Source: Spirulinaceae cyanobacterium SM2_1_0 (GTDB lineage: Bacteria; Cyanobacteriota; Cyanobacteriia; Cyanobacteriales; Spirulinaceae). Taken from it: a stretch of DNA of 35,657 nt. Below, one piece after another: positions 29,526 through 35,657 of the stretch. The position numbers and the translations under genes are program-made. The notes beneath the pieces were generated by a model. That model worked only from the letters and a program-made list of their open reading frames with translations, was not told the origin of the DNA and ran no database searches. Numbering within the stretch: the first letter of the stretch is position 1; each line of letters opens with the position of its first letter. The stretch is taken from contig JAAUTY010000049.1 in assembly GCA_012031265.1 (NCBI GenBank), positions 1 through 35,657 of the forward strand, given 5' to 3'.

Positions 29526-30452
29526 TCAGCACTTGCGCGCCACAATGAAGCGGGCGATCGCCCGGAGCGGTTCGGCTTTTTCATCGTAGACCGAGAGTTC
29601 AGCGATCGCCGCCTCAATCAAGCGCTTCGCCTCAGCCCGCGACGCCTCTAGACCCCAAAAACTCGGATAAGTTGCCTTCTGAGCCTGCACGTCTTTCCCC
29701 GCCGTCTTGCCCAGTTCTTCTGGCGTGGCAGTGATATCGAGGATGTCATCAACAATCTGAAATGCAAGCCCGATGTGCTGGGCGTAGCGAGATAGTCGCT
29801 CTACATCCACCGTCGGCGCCGCCGCCAGAATTGCCCCGCAAACGACGCAAGCTTCTAGGAGCGCCCCCGTCTTATGGGTGTGGATAAAATTAAGCGTTTC
29901 TAGGGTGATGTCGGGCTGACCTTCGGACTCCAGATCGACAACTTGGCCGCCCACTAACCCGGCTGCGCCTGTGGCACGACCGAGACGGGCGATCGCCAGC
30001 AAGAGTCGTTCTGGAGCCACCCCCTGCGTCTGCGTCGCCATGTGCTCAAAGGCATAAGCCAACAGCCCATCGCCCGCCAGGATCGCAATGTCATCGCCAT
30101 AGACCTTGTGGTTGGTGAGCTGGCCACGCCGATAGTCGTCATTGTCCATGGCAGGCAGATCGTCATGAACCAGCGACATGGTGTGAACCATTTCTAGCGC
30201 ACAGGCTGTTGGCATCGCCATCGCCTGCGTCCCCCCCAATAATTCACAAGTCGCAATGCAGAGAATCGGTCGCAGGCGCTTGCCACCCGCCAGCAGTGAA
30301 TAGCGCATCGATTCATAAATTCGGGTCGGGGCAGCAAGCGGCAATGAGCAGTCTAGGGCTGCTTCAATAGCTTCCTTCTGCTGCCGCAAGTAGGCGGTCA
30401 AATCGAAGGACATTGTGTTGGGTTCAGCGACTTCTTTGTCCGCGATCGCCAT
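29526..30452 (-). CDS. crtE: Geranylgeranyl diphosphate synthase
   Basis: 308 residues. Condenses isopentenyl diphosphate units to C20 geranylgeranyl diphosphate, the precursor of carotenoids, phytol and plastoquinone tails. The first aspartate-rich motif is [15 protein letters not shown] and the second is [19 protein letters not shown] binds the diphosphate. Length is normal. The start at 30452 gives [14 protein letters not shown]; an ATG at residue 14 (30411-30413) is equally close to the family start. DUF212 follows on the same strand, as is common in cyanobacteria. Confidence 0.94.
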   Translation of the reverse strand: MAIADKEVAEPNTMSFDLTAYLRQQKEAIEAALDCSLPLAAPTRIYESMRYSLLAGGKRLRPILCIATCELLGGTQAMAMPTACALEMVHTMSLVHDDLPAMDNDDYRRGQLTNHKVYGDDIAILAGDGLLAYAFEHMATQTQGVAPERLLLAIARLGRATGAAGLVGGQVVDLESEGQPDITLETLNFIHTHKTGALLEACVVCGAILAAAPTVDVERLSRYAQHIGLAFQIVDDILDITATPEELGKTAGKDVQAQKATYPSFWGLEASRAEAKRLIEAAIAELSVYDEKAEPLRAIARFIVARKC

Positions 30453-30893
30453 GCTCTTAAATAATTTGTAAATAATCTGTACGCTTCAGGTCGGGAAAGG
30501 AAAAGCAAAACCGCTGCACCAGCCATTCCCTACGGGCCGACGAGCCACTGACGCTCGAAGCTGGCAAGGTCAAAGCAACCCCAATATATACCGCAACGCG
30601 GTGTATCCTCGCAGCCGCTGCACCGAAGTCTGCCCTCATTTTACAGGCATCGGCTCGGCAGACTGCACCACGAACGGACAGGGTTCCCCGGCTACACTGC
30701 GTTCTCAAGACTCAGTGATCGCCGAGCACCATAGCGGCCTCCTGCCCCCCACAGCCTGACCACAACCGCCGCCCTGCCCAATTGCCATCCCCCCTGGCAC
30801 CGCTACAGTATGGTGTGCCGGTCATCCGTCGCACCGTCAACACCGATGACAAAACGAGCTAGGATTGGGAGTCGTAGAGCTTGGCAAGCGGCG
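30453..30893. promoter_or_regulatory. Divergent intergenic region between crtE and the debranching enzyme
   Basis: About 440 bp that must hold promoters for both genes. An imperfect inverted repeat (TATACCGC, three bases, GCGGTGTA) lies at 30587-30605 and could be an operator or hairpin. An in-frame extension of the plus-strand gene covers 30810-30893 but looks non-coding. No other gene or RNA is seen. Confidence 0.4.
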
Positions 30894-33014
30894 ATGTCGA
30901 TCCCCACGCAACCCGGTCAATCCTATCCCCTGGGCGCGACCTGGGATGGTCAAGGCACCAACTTTGCCCTATTTAGTGAAAATGCGACCGGCGTTGAACT
31001 CTGCTTGTTCGACGACCAAGAACGCGAGACGCGCGTCCCCCTCAAAGAATGCGAGCACTTTGTCTGGCACGCCTACCTGCCGGGGGTTGGGCCGGGTCAA
31101 CGCTATGCCTATCGGTGTTGGGGATCGTATCTACCCGCCGAAGGTCAGCGCTTCAACCCGAATAAACTCCTGATTGACCCCTACGCACGGGCGATCGCTG
31201 GCGATGTGCAACATGGCGAGGCGATCTTCGGTTACCCCTGGACGGGCAAACAAAAAGACCTCGCCCTCTCGTACCTCAACGACGCCAGCGCGATCCCCAA
31301 ATGTATCGTCGTCGATGAACAATTTGACTGGCAGGGCGATCGCTTGTTGCGCGTGCCCATGCACGAGTCGGTTATTTACGAAATCCATGTGCGCGGCTTC
31401 ACGCAGCAGCATCCCGATATTCCTGAATCGCTGCGAGGAACCTATGCAGGGCTGGCGCATCCGGCGGCGATCGCCCACCTCAAATCCCTCGGCATCACCG
31501 CCGTCGAACTCCTCCCCGTCCACCACTTTTTCACCCAGATCGGTCATCTCGTGACCAAAGGGCTGAAAAACTACTGGGGCTACGACTCGCTCAACTACTT
31601 CGCCCCCCACGCCAGCTATAGTTCCAGCGGCTACTACGGCGAACAGGTGACCGAATTTAAGCAAATGGTCAAGAGCCTGCATCAGGCCGGCATCGAAGTC
31701 ATCCTCGATGTCGTCTACAACCACACGGGCGAAGGCAACGAACTCGGCCCAACCCTTTCCCTGCGCGGCATCGACAACGCCTCCTACTACCGCCTGGTTG
31801 AGGACAACGAGCGCTACTACATGGACTTCACGGGCTGCGGCAACTCGCTGAATGTCCTGCATCCCCAAGTCTTGAAACTAATTGCCGACAGCCTCCGCTA
31901 CTGGGTGCAAGAAATGCACGTCGATGGCTTCCGTTTTGACCTCGCCTCGGCTCTCGCCCGTGAACTGTACGACGTCAACCAGTTATCAGCCTTCTTCAAC
32001 ATCATTCACCAAGACCCCGTCTTGTCCACGGTCAAGCTGATTGCAGAACCCTGGGATATTGGTGAAGGCGGCTACCAAGTCGGCAACTTCCCACTGCTCT
32101 GGTCAGAGTGGAATGGCAAGTACCGCGACCGGATGCGCGATTTCTGGGTCGGTTTGGATAGTAACTTGTCAGAATTTGGCTATCGCTTCACCGGCAGCTC
32201 CGATCTCTACGAATCCAACGGCCGCAAACCAGCCGCCAGCATCAACTTCATCACTTGTCACGACGGTTTCACGCTCAACGATCTGGTCAGCTACAACGAG
32301 AAACACAACGAAGCGAACGGCGAAGACAACCGCGATGGCGAAGACTACAACCGCTCCTGGAATTGTGGTGAAGAAGGCGAGACAGATGATCCGGAAGTCC
32401 TGAAATTACGCCACCGCCAGCGCCGCAACTTACTTACCACCCTCTTCCTTTCCCAGGGAGTACCGATGCTCCTCGGCGGCGACGAGCTAGGGCGCACGCA
32501 GCAGGGCAATAATAATGCCTACTGCCAGGACAGCGAGATTGCCTGGTTTGACTGGAGTTTATCGTCTGACAGCAAGGATCTGCTCGAGTTCACCCGCCAA
32601 CTGATCGCCTTTCGCCAACAAAATCCGGTTTTTCAGCGCCGCCACTGGTTCCAGGGTCGAGCGATTCACGGCTCACAAGTGGAAGATATTGCCTGGTTTG
32701 CCCCCGATGGCTCCGAAATGACGGAGGAGCAATGGGAGGAGGCATCGATCGAGGCGATCGCCATTTTCCTCAATGGTGATGAGCTACCAGCCAGCGGCAG
32801 CCAAGCCCGCCCCCAGAGCGATAGTTTCCTGCTCTGCTTCAACAGCCATCATGAGCCGCTGGACTTTGCGTTGCCCGAACCGTTGCAGGGCTGGTCATGG
32901 CAAATTGTCATTGATACTCAGAAGCCGCACTTTATTGAACACGGGGTGACTTACACAGGTGCGAGTGAGATTGCTTGTTGCGATCGCTCGCTACTCGTCC
33001 TGCGACGCCACTAG
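30894..33014 (+). CDS. glgX: Glycogen debranching enzyme (GlgX/isoamylase type)
   Basis: 706 residues. Hydrolyses alpha-1,6 branches of glycogen. An N-terminal CBM48-like domain ([20 protein letters not shown]) precedes a GH13 catalytic barrel. Catalytic residues: Asp349 (GFRFDLAS), Glu385 (LIAEPWDIG) and Asp457 ([13 protein letters not shown]); [11 protein letters not shown] and [19 protein letters not shown] are typical of this branch. The ATG at 30894 is chosen because homologues begin just before this glycine-rich stretch; an ATG at 30846 would add 16 basic residues. The TAG stop lies within the CTAG that bounds a repeat, so the gene's extreme 3' end may have been set by that insertion. 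Confidence 0.94.
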   Translation: MSIPTQPGQSYPLGATWDGQGTNFALFSENATGVELCLFDDQERETRVPLKECEHFVWHAYLPGVGPGQRYAYRCWGSYLPAEGQRFNPNKLLIDPYARAIAGDVQHGEAIFGYPWTGKQKDLALSYLNDASAIPKCIVVDEQFDWQGDRLLRVPMHESVIYEIHVRGFTQQHPDIPESLRGTYAGLAHPAAIAHLKSLGITAVELLPVHHFFTQIGHLVTKGLKNYWGYDSLNYFAPHASYSSSGYYGEQVTEFKQMVKSLHQAGIEVILDVVYNHTGEGNELGPTLSLRGIDNASYYRLVEDNERYYMDFTGCGNSLNVLHPQVLKLIADSLRYWVQEMHVDGFRFDLASALARELYDVNQLSAFFNIIHQDPVLSTVKLIAEPWDIGEGGYQVGNFPLLWSEWNGKYRDRMRDFWVGLDSNLSEFGYRFTGSSDLYESNGRKPAASINFITCHDGFTLNDLVSYNEKHNEANGEDNRDGEDYNRSWNCGEEGETDDPEVLKLRHRQRRNLLTTLFLSQGVPMLLGGDELGRTQQGNNNAYCQDSEIAWFDWSLSSDSKDLLEFTRQLIAFRQQNPVFQRRHWFQGRAIHGSQVEDIAWFAPDGSEMTEEQWEEASIEAIAIFLNGDELPASGSQARPQSDSFLLCFNSHHEPLDFALPEPLQGWSWQIVIDTQKPHFIEHGVTYTGASEIACCDRSLLVLRRH

Positions 33015-33121
33015 TACAAGGCGGCGGAAATGAGATCCCCATTCAGGATCCGTAGGATGCCTGTATTGTCTGCACTCATCACTCAAAACTCAGAACTCAA
33101 AATTCCGCGTAGCGGTACTAG
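33011..33121. repeat. CTAG-bounded interspersed repeat, copy D (111 bp)
   Basis: Begins CTAGTACAAGGCGGCGG and ends GCGTAGCGGTACTAG. Its body closely matches copy A and the left half of copy B. The first CTAG contains the stop codon of the debranching enzyme. Terminal CTAGTAC/GTACTAG are perfect complements. Confidence 0.82.
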
Positions 33122-33169
33122 TGCGCGCCCTCGATTGCCAATCGATCACGACTTGGAAAGTGATCAAAA

Positions 33170-33275
33170 GGTAGCATCCCAGTTTGGGAACCCTGCATTC
33201 TTACGGAACAGGCTCCGCCAACACCCTAAATCCCTCTTCCAGAGCAGGAGATGGACTGCCAACTCCCCTTCTCCC
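33170..33275. mobile_element. Degraded, inverted copy of the 196-bp MITE
   Basis: Starts GGTAGCATCCCAGTTTGG and continues with ACAGGCTCCGCCAACACC and CTAAATCCCTCTTCC, the reverse complement of the right half of the element at 21912. The other end is lost or diverged. It stops about 20 bp before the integron attC-like site. Confidence 0.65.
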
Positions 33276-33294
33276 CGCTTAGGCTACCATGTAC

Positions 33295-33381
33295 ACATAA
33301 CGTTTGAGATGGGCCGCCGCAGATAACCTAGAATATCCAACACATAATCTTTCGGCAGTCGGTTCCATCGATTTGTTATCT
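33295..33381 (-). other. attC-like recombination site (cassette 3' site, 87 bp)
   Basis: Read on the minus strand: R'' box AGATAAC, spacer AAATC, L'' GATGGAACCG, a longer hairpin, L' with CGGCCCATC, spacer TCAAAC and R' box GTTATGT. The two arms pair (GATGGAACCG against GATGGGCCG) with one extra base in L'', the asymmetry characteristic of attC sites. CCGAAAGATTA and CCGCAGATAA extend the stem. It starts 29 bases after the AraC-type gene stop. R'' exactly complements the R' box at 35492-35498. Confidence 0.75.
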
Positions 33382-33410
33382 TGCAATATCTTGTGGGGTG
33401 AAACTGCTAT

Positions 33411-34418
33411 TCATGATAGTCGGGACATCTCACGGATACCGTCTGGAGTATTCCCAGTCCATATGTGAAAGGCTCGAAAGAAAGAACTTGGGTCGTTGTA
33501 GCCCAACAGGAAAGAAATTTCTGCACTGGAATAGGGCGTGTTAACGAGATAATGATTGGCTAATTCTGCCCGTAAAGCACTCAATTCTTGTTGGAAGCTG
33601 GTTTCTTCTTCTCGCAACCGTCGCTGTAGGGTGCGCGTGCTAATGTTAAGGCGTTGAGCGACATCTGCCATAGAACACTGACCACTGGCGAGAACTTCCA
33701 TCAGACAGGCTCGGACGCGATCGCGAAACCGAGCCTGTACGCCCAGATGCTTCATCTGCTGGTTTAGTTCTGGTTCAAAGATAGACCACATCCCAACATT
33801 CGATGTCAAAAAAGGCTTCTGGACATCAACTGCCGCAAAGACAACGCCATTAAATTCACCGATATTGATCGGGATGCCAAAGAACTCCGTAAATTGCTCT
33901 GTTGCTGGCAGCGGTAGGGTAGTTGTGATTGCCAGGGGAACGATGTGCTCTCGGGTAGCTAAACGAATCATGTGAACGAAAAACACCAGTTCCGCCGCAA
34001 TTAAAGCAGCGGGCAGAGGTGGTTTTCCTGGCAGTTCTCTCAGGGCGATCGTGGTTTGTTTATCGGTTGCCGTGACCTCTAGCCGTAATGGACCAATCAG
34101 GGGCTTATATTGAGCCAGACGCTTGAATGCCAAGTTTCCATTCTCGCTACAAAAGCAGGCAAAAATGGGCGGACTGAAAGACTCTACCGAGATGGACTGG
34201 CCGACCCGTAACGGAAAGACCGGGTCGCTGGAGAGCAGCGTTTCCAACTCCTGCCAGAGGCGAAAATATTCGGCAGTTGAGATCTGAGGCGTTGGGTGGC
34301 TAAACAGATCCAGAGGTAGACGGGCACGGCGCAGCACATCCTGGGGTGATAAGCCCAGATCTTTCAAAATAATCTGTGTGGCTGGATTCAGGGTGAATTT
34401 CTGGCTAACCGGGTTCAT
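33411..34418 (-). CDS. AraC-family transcriptional regulator
   Basis: 335 residues. The N-terminal two-thirds matches the ligand-binding-like domain of the PF12625 type (LGLSPQDVLRRARLPLDLFS, ISTAEYFRLWQELE, FPLRVGQSI), found in OruR/VirS-type regulators. The C-terminal 95 residues hold two helix-turn-helix units (CSMADVAQRLNISTRTLQRR; YSSAEISFLLGYNDPSSFFR). Its ATG overlaps the SDR stop as ATGA, so the two are translationally coupled. It probably controls the SDR or a fatty or amino-acid-related pathway; the ligand is unknown. The gene ends 29 bases before the attC-like site and belongs to the cassette. Confidence 0.9.
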   Translation of the reverse strand: MNPVSQKFTLNPATQIILKDLGLSPQDVLRRARLPLDLFSHPTPQISTAEYFRLWQELETLLSSDPVFPLRVGQSISVESFSPPIFACFCSENGNLAFKRLAQYKPLIGPLRLEVTATDKQTTIALRELPGKPPLPAALIAAELVFFVHMIRLATREHIVPLAITTTLPLPATEQFTEFFGIPINIGEFNGVVFAAVDVQKPFLTSNVGMWSIFEPELNQQMKHLGVQARFRDRVRACLMEVLASGQCSMADVAQRLNISTRTLQRRLREEETSFQQELSALRAELANHYLVNTPYSSAEISFLLGYNDPSSFFRAFHIWTGNTPDGIREMSRLS

Positions 34419-35245
34419 TTCAACATACTCATGACGATGCGATCGAAGAATCGGTCTCCTAACCAGGTGCGAATGAAGATCAGGGGTTTGGCGAGTTTCC
34501 CCGCAGCGTAGCGGGTTCTGGGCTGACTCGCTTTAACCGCCTTAGATACCACATCCGCAATGACCGACGGTGGCGAAGCATTCCCTGCGGCATAGTTTTC
34601 TTCGGTGGCCTTGGCCAGAATTTGGGTCATCTTGCCGTAGGCTCCAGCACCAGACCGCTTCAGCATTGGCCCGGACAGGACATCGTCAAACTCAGTTTTG
34701 ATCACACCCGGTTCAATAATCACCACATTAATGCCAAACTGAGAGACTTCTAGCCTCAAACAGTCTGACCACCCTTCCAGAGCGTGTTTCGAGGCATGAT
34801 ACCACGCTCCCAAAGGCGCATAGACTTTGCCACCCATGGAGGACATATTGATAATTTTGCCCGCCCCTTTTTCGCGCATTTTGGGCAGCAGCAGTTGGGT
34901 AAGACGAGCCAGCCCGAACAGGTTGACCTCAAACTGGTAGCGGGCATCGTCAAGGGTGACATCTTCAACGGCACCGTAGCAGCCAAACCCGGCATTGTTG
35001 ACCAGTACATCCACAACACCATAGGTAGTCAGGATTTCACTGACAGCGTTCTGAATGCTCTCCTCGTTGGTTACATCCAGGTGCAGGCGATGGGCACCTC
35101 TAGTCTCTAAATCAGCCATTTTGTCATAGCTACGGGCCGCAACGATGACGGTGATGCCATCTTCAATCAGTCGTTCAGCAATAGCTTTACCGATACCGGA
35201 GGAAGCGCCAGTTACCAGAGCAACTTTGGCAGATGGGTTGGTCAT
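34415..35245 (-). CDS. Short-chain dehydrogenase/reductase (SDR family)
   Basis: 276 residues, classical SDR. Cofactor motif TGASSGIG at 12-19; NNAG at 83-86; catalytic Ser136, Tyr149 and Lys153 (WYHASK). AARSYDKMADLE after the second strand suggests NADP(H) preference through the Arg. Substrate is unknown; the C-terminus (ASQPRTRYAAGKLAKPLIFI) is like that of many annotated oxidoreductases of the SDR family. First gene of the cassette operon, followed by the AraC-type regulator with a 4-base overlap. A 246-bp leader separates it from the upstream attC-like site; it contains TTGACA hexamers but no convincing full promoter, and only a weak ribosome site precedes the ATG. Confidence 0.93.
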   Translation of the reverse strand: MTNPSAKVALVTGASSGIGKAIAERLIEDGITVIVAARSYDKMADLETRGAHRLHLDVTNEESIQNAVSEILTTYGVVDVLVNNAGFGCYGAVEDVTLDDARYQFEVNLFGLARLTQLLLPKMREKGAGKIINMSSMGGKVYAPLGAWYHASKHALEGWSDCLRLEVSQFGINVVIIEPGVIKTEFDDVLSGPMLKRSGAGAYGKMTQILAKATEENYAAGNASPPSVIADVVSKAVKASQPRTRYAAGKLAKPLIFIRTWLGDRFFDRIVMSMLK

Positions 35246-35491
35246 AGCGTTTCTCTAATTCTGCTGTTTCTAAAGTGGTATAAACCCAGCTTAGAGGACA
35301 AAACAATATCTCATAATTGCACAGAGCGCCAACTTTATTGCATTTGACGCCAATATACTCATTGTAATTGGTGGAGACGATATCCCGGGGTCATTCTATT
35401 CCTGTCAAAAGGCTTTTGCAAAGTGATGATTATCAATATTGTCAATGACGTCAAAGAGCTTGCTGTCACTCTTTCACCCTGATGAGGCACA

Positions 35492-35579
35492 AGATAACGG
35501 CTCGGTTCAGCGGCGGCAAACTAAACTTCGCCTCCCCACGAGCGGCTTTCGTCCGTCCGTTGCAACCGAATTGTTAGAC
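35492..35579 (-). other. attC-like recombination site (upstream cassette junction, 88 bp)
   Basis: Read on the minus strand: R'' GTCTAAC, spacer AATTC, L'' GGTTGCAACGG, central hairpin, L' CCGCTGAACC, spacer GAGCC, R' GTTATCT. Arms pair as GGTTGCAACGGACGG against GGTTCAGCGGCGG, with the extra G in L'' expected of attC. The first 12 bases, GTCTAACAATTC, are the same as I recall for the aadA1 cassette attC. Length fits the 57-141 bp range of known sites. Confidence 0.8.
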
Positions 35580-35657
35580 CTTACCCAACCGACCAACTTC
35601 ATCTACCTCAACGCCTCGATTATAACGATCCCACCTTCCACCGCTTGAATTCGCAAA
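35574..35657 (-). CDS. 3' end of a gene in the preceding cassette (5' part outside window)
   Basis: The minus-strand frame is open from the window edge for 27 codons (WDRYNRGVEVDEVGRLGKV at the end) and stops at the TAA within the GTCTAAC box of the attC-like site. Cassette genes commonly terminate in this box. Too short to identify; an open frame of this length could occur by chance. Confidence 0.45.
   Translation of the reverse strand, partial: FANSSGGRWDRYNRGVEVDEVGRLGKV

Larger units (their letters stand above)
33301..35497 (-). mobile_element. Integron gene cassette carrying an SDR / AraC-regulator operon
   Basis: Bounded by the recombination points (G|TT) of two attC-like sites in the same orientation. 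By the cassette rule, R'' of a cassette's own attC pairs with the R' box formed from its first bases; here AGATAAC and GTTATCT are perfect complements. The 2.2-kb cassette contains two overlapping genes and about 246 bp of leader. HIP1 palindromes are sparse in it compared with the rest of the window, consistent with foreign origin. No integrase or attI is seen within the window. Confidence 0.7.

Noticed and set aside
35439-35648. Plus-strand 69-codon ORF at the right end
   Set aside because: It spans the attC-like site and has no recognisable domain or ribosome site; its length is expected by chance.

Overview
The window is chromosomal DNA from a cyanobacterium. The palindrome GCGATCGC (HIP1) recurs throughout. 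The gene set is also cyanobacterial: bidirectional hydrogenase HoxEFUYH, a CTRPTC-type serine/threonine kinase, DUF2854, SphS/PhoU, a long PutA without a DNA-binding domain, CrtE and a GlgX-type debranching enzyme. The genus cannot be fixed from this sequence alone.

Layout. Positions 1-127: tail of a probable transposase and its terminal repeat. 190-5136: frameshifted membrane kinase, DUF2854 protein, a small membrane ORF, acylphosphatase and DNA ligase LigA. 5282-7434: phosphate-signalling pair sphS then phoU (minus strand). 7435-8150: gene-free tract with a MITE nested in another repeat. 8151-11956: cydAB quinol oxidase and a zinc-ribbon membrane protein. 12106-14816: a three-part TIGR03032/TPR/glycosyltransferase-like protein and a small membrane protein. 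14945-20200: hoxEFUYH operon (minus strand) ending in a strong terminator; hoxF has a one-base frame break. 20636-21724: membrane diguanylate cyclase. 21725-23122: 1.4 kb without genes, carrying repeats and hairpins. 23123-27105: putA and rsmH. 27150-29008: MerR-type regulator divergent from a frameshifted membrane ferredoxin reductase. 29031-33014: DUF212 protein, crtE and the debranching enzyme.

The most striking region is the right end. Two attC-like recombination sites (33295-33381 and 35492-35579, both on the minus strand) flank a two-gene operon, SDR oxidoreductase plus AraC-type regulator. The R'' box of the downstream site (AGATAAC) is the exact complement of the R' box at the upstream junction (GTTATCT), as expected for an integron gene cassette. 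A reading frame running in from the right edge stops inside the R'' box of the upstream site, as cassette genes often do. The window therefore seems to contain the 3' end of an integron cassette array in a cyanobacterium; the integrase, if there is one, lies beyond the right edge.

Three repeat families shape the non-coding DNA: (i) elements of about 97-111 bp (one of 194 bp) bounded by CTAG; (ii) a 196-bp MITE whose ends match the terminal repeat next to the transposase tail at position 1; (iii) a 126-bp MITE inserted in the boundary of a family (i) copy. Three genes (kinase, hoxF, reductase) each lack a single base, which is either sequencing error or real decay.
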